Translations under genes and position numbers: made by a program
In this document: piece after piece, positions 1 to 9,600 of the stretch
Layout of the letters: each line of letters opens with the position of its first letter
Position numbering within the stretch: position 1 is the stretch's first letter
The notes under the pieces: model-generated
Told to the model about the DNA's origin: nothing
What the model saw: only the letters and a program-made list of their open reading frames with translations
The model's database searches: none
NCBI GenBank assembly: GCA_964555645.1
Contig: CAZKTA010000001.1
Span: forward strand, 434,001-498,000
Length of the DNA stretch: 64,000 bases
Source of the DNA: DTLC01 sp964555645
Lineage (GTDB): Bacteria > Verrucomicrobiota > Verrucomicrobiia > Limisphaerales > DTLC01
Direction of reading: 5' to 3'

Positions 1-2
1 AT

Positions 3-506
3 GCGCCCGTGCCCAAAGGGACCGTGAACCATGAGTATGTTAACTTGATAGCCTCAAGCGACGACGACATAGGCCAGTACCGAGTCACGTTCCATCATAA
101 CTGGTACGGGCCGTATTGCCGCGAGCGCATGCCGTCGGTACGGTTTGGTCGAGTGCACGTGTTCAACAATTACTACGACTGCTTCGACAATAACTACTGT
201 GTGCGCACAAGGATAAACGCACAAGTGTTGCTCGAGAACAACTACTTCATCGGCGTGCAAAATCCTTGGGAACGGTATGTTACGACTGGGACACCCGGTT
301 TACTGAAGGCAACCGGCAACATCACAAACAATTGCACGTGGCGTGTCTGGACAAGCGGTGTGGTTCTTATTCCAGGCAACGACACGCTCACAGCTCCAGA
401 ACTGACGACCCAAATTTATCCTTATACACTCGATCCTGCTGAAGACGTGCCTTACTACGTGCAAACCTACGCTGGCGCAGGCAAGTACCCGTACGTTTCG
501 GAGTAG
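3..506 (+). CDS. Pectate lyase family 1 (PL1), C-terminal part
   Basis: The gene runs in from the left edge; 167 codons are visible and the reading frame is open from base 3. The PL1 hallmark is clear near the start of the visible part: VTFHHNWYGPYCRERMPSVR followed by FGRVHVFNNYYD, the segment that carries the catalytic arginine and substrate-binding residues on the parallel beta-helix. Members cleave polygalacturonate by beta-elimination, normally outside the cytoplasm; the signal peptide lies outside the window. It fits with the rhamnose and arabinan genes further right, which would handle other parts of pectin. The GTG at 9 is internal, not a start. Family is certain enough; exact substrate is not. 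Confidence 0.85.
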   Translation, partial: APVPKGTVNHEYVNLIASSDDDIGQYRVTFHHNWYGPYCRERMPSVRFGRVHVFNNYYDCFDNNYCVRTRINAQVLLENNYFIGVQNPWERYVTTGTPGLLKATGNITNNCTWRVWTSGVVLIPGNDTLTAPELTTQIYPYTLDPAEDVPYYVQTYAGAGKYPYVSE

Positions 507-1287
507 GTGCTTGACAGACCCAACCGCTGCACAGTGGACCCAAAGTGGATAATCGGCCGTCAAATGTGCCTCCTCACATGCGTCGTACCGGGTGCGCCCG
601 GGACGCATGCGGTAGGCCGTATTTGATAGATGTCGTTTGGGAGATCCTGGGGGCAAAGTCGCGTGTCCGAACCATGACCGGCAATGTTGATACTTTCGAA
701 TCCATTTGCCTTCCTATGAAACTGAGCGTTGTCCCCTTGCCTGTTTCGATTGTGCCAAACGTTATGTCGCAGATTGGCTTGAGTGAAACGGAGCTTCTAC
801 AAACTCGATGGTTCTTCCCAAAGCTGGGTTGGTCTTGGAGCGCGACTGGCTAGTTTAACGATGTGTATCCAGCTGCGGACACAGTTTAGCTAAGCCATCA
901 TACAGGGTTAGCACAGGCTTGGAATGGGTGCTGTTTTTTCGAGGCTTTTAACCGCAAGTGTCATAAGACGCTGCATCACACACACCAAGCTCTTGAAAGC
1001 GAGGCTTTAGCTATGTGCACGCCCAATTGTTCAGTCAGGATTCGCACACTTTGTCCGTTGGACCCATCTTTGGTAGCGCCAAGATAGGTAAATGGAGTGG
1101 GGCGGGGCTAAACCTTTCCAGACCCAAAAGCTTAAACTTCGGGGTGAAACAGCCTATGTCCGTGTGGACAAGTGCGGTTGGTCGAATAAGCGCTCAGCCA
1201 ATCGCAGGTGCGCGGTGTGTGTGGCGCCGCGCCCGTCGTCATTGGTGGCCATTCGGACAACGAGCTTCTGGGGACATGCCAATGCGG
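507..1287. other. Gene-free region after pectate lyase
   Basis: About 780 bases between the pectate lyase stop and the 3' end of the convergent GH92-like gene. Open frames here look random in composition and none resembles a family I know. The one clear structure is a long inverted repeat at 577-609: arms CATGCGTC and GACGCATG enclose a second stem CGGG/CCCG with loop TGCG. No T-run follows, so it is not a standard terminator. No tRNA-like cloverleaf was seen. Confidence 0.5.
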
Positions 1288-3627
1288 TCACCTGAGTGCG
1301 AGCTCGATTTTAACCGTTCCAGTAGTGTTAAGAGTGGTTGTTTTGGTCGAGCTATCGTAAGTCCAGTTGGTAAACCTGCGGCCGTTAACGAGCACTTGTG
1401 CTGGCTTTGTTGGGGAATAAACTTTTGTGGTGGCAGTACCTGCTGGTGCCTCGATCGTACAGGTGAGCCGATTTGGGCTTATTAGCTCCGCGGCTTGGAC
1501 AAAACCGTCGGTGGCACTTATGTAAAGGTTACCTAGACCAGTAGAGGGATCATCGCCCAGTGTCAGCTCGAGCGTCGCGCCTGATGCAAGCCGCTTTGCT
1601 GGTATGAAGTATGCCGGGTAAACTTTCCCGTCGAGTTTGATTCGGCTTATGTAGAGGTTAGACGAGCCCGTGTTTACAGTGTTAATTGAAATTTTTGATT
1701 TGTCGGTGTCGATGATTGCGCTCGCGACACTGGGAGAGCAGATAACGAACTGGGCTGGCGGTGACATCACGGGAAACAATCCAATCATCGACCAGAGCAA
1801 CCAACCGGAAACACCCACATAGTGTGTTTGCCAGGGGTTATGTGGCGGTTTAGGTTTCACCCCCTCATACATTACGGCTTGCTTGAACAATGGTACCCAA
1901 ACCGTCCTGATGATTCGTTGCGCCTCGGCAGCCGCCCCGGCGTAGTAAAGCATATATGGGTACACGTACTGGTAATCGTTGAACCACGCATCGTTTTGGC
2001 AGTAATCAATCATCCGTTGGACGAAATCTGTTTGATTTGGCAAGGCTAGGAGACCAAATGGATCGTGCGGAACGGCGAACTGCCAGTCGCGACTTGTGCC
2101 TTCGAATAGTCCTTGAGGATTCGGGTTCCACGTCATCTTCGAGTTCTCGATCGGGCCCCAGTTTCCACTTGCGTCTTTGACTCGGAAGACTTTGTTGGAC
2201 GCATCCCAGAGATTAGTGTAGGCTTTGCTTAATCGCAGATACTCCGCTGCGCGATGTTCGTCGCCGAGCGCTTTCGCCAGCAGGCCGAGTGCGTTGAAGC
2301 CAGTATGGAATTCGAGCGAGCGAGAGCACGCAAACCCGCCTGTAGGTGCCTGCACCAGGTAGCCAATCGTACGTAATGTTGATGGCGTAACGGATTCGTT
2401 TGAGAAGTCCGCCTTAAGTGCGGTATACAATTTTGGGTACTCGCCGGGTAACCCGCTAAAATACGCGTGTGCGACTAACACCGGACAAAACCGTACGCTT
2501 TTATTGCCCCACGATCCGGTAAACAGGCAGACGTTACCGTCCATATAACCTTCCTTGTGGTACCGGGCCAGATAAGTGTTGATCACGTCTGCCATCAGCT
2601 CGGGGTACGCCGAGATCAAGAATTGATAGGTGCCGCGTACGTTGTCCCAGCAGCAACTGTGGTAGCCGCCGATGAATTGCCAATACGCGCTTGAGGCTAC
2701 CGAACGCGGTTTCGGATAAAGTCCAGAATAGTGCCCACTGTCACTTCCATCAATGACGTTGGCTAGCATTGTGTATAGGGCCGTGTATGCCATGCGTTTT
2801 GCAGGCTCTGTCCCCTCGAGTTTAACCCGAGCTAGGATTTTTTCCCATGCGGCGCTGCAACGGGAGTGAGCGGTGTTGAAATCAGTGTACTCGGTGGTAA
2901 GGAAGGTTTGAGCTTGGTTTAAGCTGCTGAAAGATACTGCTACGGCGACCGCAACGCGCTGTGTGTCGAACTTGGCGAAAATGCGCAGAGTTTCGCCGGT
3001 GATGTTATCCTCGAATGGGACCGCTTTGCCACTGGGATCCAGTTGTCCCAAATCCGAGCACGGTGTGCTAAACCTGATTGCATAAAATGCAGCAGGTCTG
3101 CCGGGTTCACCGACAGTGACTTGAAGGTTGTTGTTGCTGATGCGCTTGATTGTCTTTTCTGTCCATCTATTTAAGCGTGCCCATTCATCAACCTTTGGCT
3201 TGCCGAAATCCAGTATGATGTACTTGGATTGGGTGCGGGGCGGAAATGTTATCCGGAACACCGACACGTGCGGCGTTACAGTGATTTGGGCTGTGCTTTG
3301 ACCAGTCGGTTTGTCTGGTCGGTAATCGATCTTGAGTAGGGCCGGGTCGCCACTGATTGAGGCGCGCCAATCATCGTTGTCTGATTTAATCACCGGTGAA
3401 CCAACGCACGGGTAAATCTTTGGCTGCCGCGTAATTACGTCGGCAGTTTCAGCAGTCGAGGTTGACAATGCACCGATTGTACCGAAGGGATACCTGATGA
3501 ATCCAACCTTGTTTTGGACCGCACTGCAGTATTGGATCTGTTCACCTGCAAAGGCAAGGTTAATGCTCAAAACTGCTATCGCCCCCAGAAGCACAGCGTT
3601 CTTGGTTGAACATTTGGCAAGCACCAT
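1288..3627 (-). CDS. Secreted GH92-like alpha-mannosidase (divergent)
   Basis: A 779-aa protein with signal peptide (MVLAKCSTKNAVLLGAIAVL then ...AFAGEQ). The frame is open to 3768 but only the ATG at 3627 puts a signal peptide at the terminus and gives the same length as the paralogue at 34841. GH92 features in order: N-terminal beta-domain with VTPHVSVFRITFP, helical core with GGYHSCCWDNVRGTYQF, FEGTSRDWQFAVPHDPFG around Glu509 (expected general acid), and a C-terminal stretch LYISRIKLDGKVYPAYF typical of the family. The usual GNDDxGxMSAW motif, which should carry the catalytic base, is replaced by HYVGVSGWLLWS. GH92 enzymes are Ca-dependent exo-alpha-mannosidases; activity here is inferred. 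It lies downstream of the pseudopilin gene on the same strand. Confidence 0.75.
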   Translation of the reverse strand: MVLAKCSTKNAVLLGAIAVLSINLAFAGEQIQYCSAVQNKVGFIRYPFGTIGALSTSTAETADVITRQPKIYPCVGSPVIKSDNDDWRASISGDPALLKIDYRPDKPTGQSTAQITVTPHVSVFRITFPPRTQSKYIILDFGKPKVDEWARLNRWTEKTIKRISNNNLQVTVGEPGRPAAFYAIRFSTPCSDLGQLDPSGKAVPFEDNITGETLRIFAKFDTQRVAVAVAVSFSSLNQAQTFLTTEYTDFNTAHSRCSAAWEKILARVKLEGTEPAKRMAYTALYTMLANVIDGSDSGHYSGLYPKPRSVASSAYWQFIGGYHSCCWDNVRGTYQFLISAYPELMADVINTYLARYHKEGYMDGNVCLFTGSWGNKSVRFCPVLVAHAYFSGLPGEYPKLYTALKADFSNESVTPSTLRTIGYLVQAPTGGFACSRSLEFHTGFNALGLLAKALGDEHRAAEYLRLSKAYTNLWDASNKVFRVKDASGNWGPIENSKMTWNPNPQGLFEGTSRDWQFAVPHDPFGLLALPNQTDFVQRMIDYCQNDAWFNDYQYVYPYMLYYAGAAAEAQRIIRTVWVPLFKQAVMYEGVKPKPPHNPWQTHYVGVSGWLLWSMIGLFPVMSPPAQFVICSPSVASAIIDTDKSKISINTVNTGSSNLYISRIKLDGKVYPAYFIPAKRLASGATLELTLGDDPSTGLGNLYISATDGFVQAAELISPNRLTCTIEAPAGTATTKVYSPTKPAQVLVNGRRFTNWTYDSSTKTTTLNTTGTVKIELALR

Positions 3628-3793
3628 GTTTCGGTTACCTGAGGTCAAAAGCTTTTCAGCTTGCCGAGTGCCGGGTTTAGAACTCGTCATATGTGAAAAT
3701 TCTGCAGGATTCACGCGATAAAGTACCTTGCACGAGAAGATCAGGTGTCGTAAATGCTCGCGAAGCAAACAGCTGCTAAACGCACCAACCTTT

Positions 3794-4627
3794 TCAGTCC
3801 TTGGTGTTCAGGTAGCTGATCGGGATTTTGTATTTCTCGCGTCCTTCAAGAGTGGCTGCCCACATGCACTCGGGCCACACTGAGAGGCCGTACTTGACGT
3901 AACGCACGCTACCATCGGCGAACGTGTAATTTGACCCACCGGACGTGGAGGGTCTAAGGCTGCCGTGTCGCGCGTGTTGGATCTTGTCCACGACGTTGTT
4001 GCCGGATGGACCACCCCCTGGCTCGACAATATCCATCCAAAAGTCCGCTTCGCTATGTTTTTTCTCACCCCAGACGATCGTCGCCGCGGGTCTGGCAATA
4101 AGAGATTCTTTCATGTAATACCCGGCCGACGTTGTGCGTTTCTGCGCGGCCTGAGGAAACACGTCGTTCCAGCCGTTCATAAGGTAGCTACGAGCTGCGT
4201 TATCAGCATTTCTGGTTAAGTCGTCGGGGTACGGCCCAGCCCCGGCGCCGTGATTGGCTGGTTTACCCAACTTCAAGTCGGTTGCGCAAACCAACAGGTT
4301 CGTATTTTTATATAACTGTACCAGTTGGGCAGGCCATCTCATCCTGTCGGAGCATTGGGGAAAAGTGTTATTGTATTCATCAACATAAAGCCTGAGCACG
4401 AGCTGTAATTGTTTAAGGTTACTTAAACATGCCGAGCTGCTCGCTTTCTCTTTTGCCCGGCTGAGTACCGGCAGCAACAACGCCGCCAGGATTGCTATTA
4501 CTGCAATTACAACCAGCAGTTCGATTAAAGTGAACCCGCTGTGCGTGCGCCAACACCCGATCTGGCCACTCGGCCGTTGTTGTTTCGCGTTTAGCTTTTG
4601 GTTTGGCTTTTGAGTCGTTGAGCCCAT
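3794..4627 (-). CDS. Type II pseudopilin-like protein (DUF1559-style)
   Basis: 277 aa. A 31-residue basic leader ends in Gly31, followed by FTLIELLVVIAVIAILAALL: the prepilin peptidase site with Glu at mature position 5 (Glu36) and the hydrophobic spine. Next comes RAKEKASSSACLSNLKQLQL, typical of the very abundant pseudopilin-like proteins of Verrucomicrobiota and Planctomycetota, and near the C-terminus FADGSVRYVKYG, the H/FxDGS motif of that group. These proteins presumably assemble with a type II secretion or type IV pilus-like system; individual roles are mostly unknown. It sits between the XylR-type regulator and the GH92-like gene on the same strand, so all three may be co-transcribed, although the upstream gap is over 300 bases. 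Confidence 0.85.
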   Translation of the reverse strand: MGSTTQKPNQKLNAKQQRPSGQIGCWRTHSGFTLIELLVVIAVIAILAALLLPVLSRAKEKASSSACLSNLKQLQLVLRLYVDEYNNTFPQCSDRMRWPAQLVQLYKNTNLLVCATDLKLGKPANHGAGAGPYPDDLTRNADNAARSYLMNGWNDVFPQAAQKRTTSAGYYMKESLIARPAATIVWGEKKHSEADFWMDIVEPGGGPSGNNVVDKIQHARHGSLRPSTSGGSNYTFADGSVRYVKYGLSVWPECMWAATLEGREKYKIPISYLNTKD

Positions 4628-4950
4628 TTTTGGGTTACTTGTTTTTTTGCGATTAGCAATTTCTTACTGAAACTATACTCACCCCAATTGCTCTCCAACC
4701 CAAGGAGCGTTTGGTGCAAAACGTAACATGCCTTTTACACTTTTGGCCAGGGTATTTCCCGCTTTTCGCGTGCCTCATCCCCGGGCTGGACCGGTGGACG
4801 TATCAAATTGCATTTTTGGATTGTCAGCAAGCCGCTAACCTGCAGCCAGCACGCCGGAAAGGCAAAGTAAACCGGCACGGCTTGTTCCTGAGATCGCGTT
4901 CACGATTTCAATGTGGTTGGGCTGCTTTTTGCTGGAGCCGCACTGCTAGT
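4628..4950. other. Intergenic, xylR-like 3' end to pseudopilin start
   Basis: 323 bases with no credible gene. Both flanking genes are on the minus strand, so a promoter for the pseudopilin and GH92-like genes is expected here. I see a minus-strand TATAGT near 4662-4667 but no convincing -35 at the right distance, and no hairpin plus T-run. Confidence 0.35.
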
Positions 4951-6143
4951 TCAGATTTCGCCGGCATCCGGAGCATTTGGGTTTGTTAGAGGCGAAGAGA
5001 GGTGGAAGCGCCGCATTCTTTTCCGATACGCAGCCGGGGTTTGACCAACCCGGCTACGGAACACACGAGAGAGGTATTGGACCGTGCGAAAACCTGTTTG
5101 GTCGGCAATCTGTTTGATTGGCAGGTCAGTTGTAGCCAGTAGGTCCTTGGCGCGTTCCAGCCTAACGCGGCTGATTTCTCGGTGGATAGTTCTGCCGATG
5201 ACTTTTCTGAGGCGCGGTTCTAGGGCCGAACGCGACAGGTGGACGGCCTTGAGCACGTCGGCTACTCGGATTCCTGTACATGCATGCGATCGGATAAACC
5301 GCAGTGCTTCAGCAACCGCACTGTCGTCTGTAGCCAGCACATCGGTTGATGACCGGGTAATAGTACCGCGTGGGGGCACCTGGATGTGCCATTCGGGCGG
5401 GCGTTTCCCACTCATCATGCAATCCAGCAACGCTGCTGCTTCGTACCCTATCGATTCCGGTGCAAGATCGACCGAGGTGAGCGGCGGTTCGCACAAGCCG
5501 CATATGCAATCGTCGTTGCCAGCCCCAATTACGGCGACCTGATCAGGTACCTTTAGTCCCGCCAGCATGCACGCGCGGAGCACCTGCAAACCGCGTTCGT
5601 CTGTGCACGCCATTATCCCCACTGGTTTGGCCAGCGATTTTACCCACTGGATGAGCCGTTTTTGCTCCTCTTCCCACGGCAAATTGCGGTCGGCTCTAAA
5701 CAGGCTTGCCGTACACCCGAGCTGTTCAACTGCTTGCTGAAAAGCGGCCGCGCGCGTGTCGAGTGGTGGATCAGCACCCTGTGGGGACCCATAAAACCCG
5801 AAGTTACGAAAACCGCGTTCGCGTAGGTGTTGAGCGGCAAACTGGGCTACCAGCAGATTGTCTGGGCCGACCGACGGCACATTTTTGAACTTGTACAACC
5901 GGCGCAGTTCGACTACGGGGAGACCGAGCTCGAGCACGGCTTTTGCCATGCGTGAGTTGGCGATCCGTGCGATTATGCCGTGTCCTTTCCAATGTCGAAG
6001 CCATTTGGGGGTGGTTGGTCCAGAGCGTGCGGTTCGAAGTAAACTGTCCAGCGTTCATGCTCGTGATTGTATTTTCCGATGCCGTGTAGCAAACCGCGTG
6101 CATACGCATTTGTAGCTTCTATTAGGAGTGCCACGTGTCGCAT
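4951..6143 (-). CDS. XylR-type regulator (LacI-like sensor + AraC HTH), frameshifted near N-terminus
   Basis: The intact frame, 332 aa from ATG 5949, resembles E. coli XylR: periplasmic-binding-protein-like sensor (FRNFGFYGSP, PVGIMACTDERGLQVLRAC, IGAGND), linker STDVLATDD, then a C-terminal AraC-type double helix-turn-helix (ADVLKAVHLSRSALEPRLRK, IADQTGFRTVQYLSRVF). XylR-type proteins are near 390 aa, so the N-terminus is short. The missing part is in another frame: ATG 6143 opens MRHVALLIEATNAYARGLLH and runs to DQPPP, and the first frame continues PKWLRHWKGHGIIAR. Restoring one base in the G run at 6007-6011 would join them into about 397 aa. Either a real inactivating mutation or a sequence error. 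It probably senses a sugar released by the neighbouring enzymes and lies divergent to the modular-protein cluster. Confidence 0.85.
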
Positions 6144-6623
6144 TGCCGGGGAGCGATCTGTTTAATTGTGGGTTAAATCAGCGGATCAGCGGTTTAAGAA
6201 TGGGAAATTTTTTGATGTGAAAGTTGCCTGGACCATACGACCTTGTGCAGGCACCTGCCTCGCAATTCCCTAAATGTGACGTTACTTTGCCGGCATGGAG
6301 TTGGCCGAGCATTAAGCATTTTAAGCATTTTAAGCTGATTCATTGTCGGCTCTACCATTTTGTCTTTGTTTCAATGCTCGATTGTCTCGGATTTTTTGAC
6401 AAGTACATATGCCTTTGCAGAAAGTGCAAACATTATGCCCATTTTTACACCAAAGACGGCTTGGGTGCAACTGCGCGGTAGTACTTAATATTTTGTGAGC
6501 AAGTAAATGCACGGGTCTCGCCGAGCAGTGTTATGTTACCGGAGCGCAAAGCCGGCTCCGGTTAAGCACGTTGGCGGGTTGAACTCTGAAATGCTCAACG
6601 CACAACCCAGAAGAAATTGAGTT
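6144..6623. other. Divergent regulatory region, XylR-type gene / modular protein cluster
   Basis: 480 bases between the two divergent starts, the natural place for the regulator's operators and the promoter of the 6.6-23.5 kb cluster. It is AT-rich in the middle. Visible elements: a direct repeat of TAAGCATTT at about 6313-6330, a TTGACA at 6396-6401 without a matching -10 at normal spacing, and the hairpin listed at 6538. No gene is recognised. Confidence 0.4.
6538..6562 (+). promoter_or_regulatory. 5'-UTR hairpin ahead of the giant modular gene
   Basis: Perfect 8-bp inverted repeat ACCGGAGC / GCTCCGGT with a 9-base loop, about 60 bases before the ATG at 6624. No T-run follows, so an mRNA leader structure or operator is more likely than a terminator. 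Function is inferred from position only. Confidence 0.3.
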
Positions 6624-9600
6624 ATGAATAGAAAAACGATGAGATTTCTCGCCGGTTCGATAATTGTTGGAGCAATTGATTGTTTCAAATGCATTTAGCC
6701 AGCCGGTTGTCAACGTGGCCGACCCGATGGGCAACCCAAACGCCGTTGTAGTCGTGTACTCGACCGCAATGGATGCATCGAGCGCGCAATACACCGGCAA
6801 TTACCAATTAACCAACGCAGCGGGCGCGACCGTGCCAATTACGAGTGCAGTGTTGCAATCTGACCAGGTCACGGTCATTTTGTCTCTCGGCGCGTCCCTG
6901 CAACTGACCACCAACTACACGCTCGTTATTAACAATGTCAAAGATAGCTGGGGTAATTATATCAGTCCGAACCCGACGCTGGTGAGTTTTTGGTTTGGTG
7001 GGAACCCGTTTGGTGTGTCATACGATTTCGATGACGGGTTGGTACCGCCCGGTACTGAACTGGCGGCGTATCCTGTGGTAGCTGGGACAATTAACCCATA
7101 CCAAGGGGTAGGATACGTGCGTGGCAATGCGACGGCGTGCTTGATTGTTGTTTCGAATGCAACTGGCGAGACCTTCGGCCAGTGGTTCGTGACTAATGAT
7201 GTAACTGGCGGGATCGGCGTGAGTTCGCTCGAGGCGTCTTTCAAGCTTTGGATGGGGACAGGCACCGGCGGCAATGCTGGGGTTCCGAACGCGGGTGGGA
7301 ACGGTTTGATTTTCCATGTTGGGCCACGCCCGCCCAAACAGTACTCAGGCGGCGCATCCAGTTGGGGGAATGGTTTGGACGTGAATTTCCGCTGGTATAC
7401 TGCTGCGCCCAATAATGCCGGCATTAACATTGCATGGGTACCACCAGGCACGACGTTTAACCCGGGCGCAGGCGGAAACCTAATTGCAACGACGAACTTC
7501 CTTGATTACCTAGATACGAACGACGTTGCCTACGCCAGCTTCGAGAACTATTCACAGATCTGGATAGACCTCAAGTATGACGTCGCGCTTGCTACGAATG
7601 TATTGAACCTTGTTGTAAGCAACGCGCGCATAGGTGCGGTTGTGGTGTACACCAACCTGGTTATACCGAACTTTACACCTATCCACGGTGGCACACCAGG
7701 GGTCGCGCCCGCAATTGGCTTTACTGCAACGGCTGGTGCAGGTGCGTTTGGGGCCCATGTAGTTGACGACGTTGACTTGACGGTAAATGGTGTACACGTA
7801 AGTCCGGGTTATGTTGGTGTAGGGCCGGTTGGAATTTCTGCGCAACCAATCAGTGTCACGACCAATGAAAACGTCAGGGTGACGTTTAGTGTTGGTGTAA
7901 CAGGGGCGCCACCGTACAGTTTTCAATGGTACTCAAACAATGTAGCAATTCCAGGTGCAACGGCAGCGAGTTACACCACGCCACTAACGCTCTACAGCAC
8001 GATGAATGGTGCGCAGTACTATGTTGTGGTCAGTAACTGGTTCAGTTGGGTGACAAGCCAGGTTGCAACCCTCACAATTCTCCCCGACACAGTAGGTATC
8101 CAGGCAGTGTCAGTCGGCAGTCTTAATGGGTATAGCATAGGCGTGTTGTTTAGCGGGTATGTTGACCTTACCACAGCGGCTAACCCGGCCAATTACCTTG
8201 TCAACGGCGGTGCAGTTACTGTGACAAGTGTTGACGTGCGAACCAACCTTGCTAATTACGGCGATGTGCTTGTCAATTACGCGCCGTCGTACATGAAGGG
8301 TGTGAAATTGAACCTCGCCAGCCCGGTAAGCGGCGTGTTTACCGTAACAGTCAAAAGCAATGTATTGAGTCGGACGGGCGTGCGTGTGCCGGAAACGACA
8401 CTAACAGCTACGGTGCAAGCAATGAGTTCCACAGATATTGGCCAAGTCGGTGTGGACCCGTATGCTGCGGGCGATGCGGTTGCTTGGGGCACGAACAAGA
8501 TCGAGGTGGTGGGTGGTGGGTCGAACTTCTTGCCAATTGGTATTCAACCCGCTGACGCCGGGCATTATGCGTACCAGAGCGCAAAGCGCACCGGTAATTT
8601 CGATATTGCAGCCAGATTGGTATTCCTTACTCCAACAACAGCCAGTGCCAAGGGCGGAATTTGTGTGCGGCCGGATTTGGACGCTTCGAGCCCGGCACTC
8701 GCCCTTGAGGTTTTCCCAACCCCAGGCAACAACACTTACCAAACTGCAATGCGGCCTTCGTATGGGGCCGATTGTGTAAGTTGGGCTGCCCCGGGTGCAC
8801 CTGTAAACGGCAATTTGGGCGCGTTTTGGGGCACGGGCGGCAACTGGCTCCGTATACGTCGGTTGGGCGCGACATTCCAGGGCTTGGCGTCTGCCGACGG
8901 CATGACGTGGCAAATGATCGGATTTGTCACTAACGAGATGGACAATTTTCCAGCCGATCTGTACGTGGGGCTGATGGCAACAGCGGCAAATAACGATGGT
9001 CGTCTCTGCCAAGCCAACTATGAAAATTGGGGGCGCGTGGTCTTTCCAAATGCGGTAGTTATGATCACAACCAATTTGCCGTCAACCACGCCAGGCTATG
9101 AAGGTGTGCGGACAACACTTCGGATCGGTGCAAGTGTCACAGGTGCAGAGACAAGCGAACTTGTCTATCAATGGCAACGAAAAGATCCCGGTGGGGCCGC
9201 TTTCTACGACATTCCCGTGGGCGGCAACAGCGCCACGTACACAACGCCGTTTTTGTCAATCGCGAGCGATAATGGCGCGCAATACCGCGTGATTGCCTAC
9301 GTAGGCGACATCACAACAGGTCGCAGTGCCACAAGCGCTGTTACAACGTTGAGTGTGAGTGTGGACAATGTGCCGCCGTACATGACAGACGCAAGCGCAG
9401 ACGAAACGTTTATGCGCGTGATTGTGACCTTTGACGGACTGATGGGCTGGTCAGCTTGTGACTCAGCGAATTACACCATCAGACCTGTTGCAGGTGGCAG
9501 TGCACTACCGATTAGCAGCGTCTCGCCCGTGTACAATCCAGACTACACATTCTCGAAGGTGGTTATTGATCTCGGCACTGCGCTGACAAGCGGCACGGTG

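Noticed and set aside
685..700. TTCGAATCC resembling a tRNA T-loop
   Set aside because: No matching acceptor, D or anticodon stems within 80 bases.
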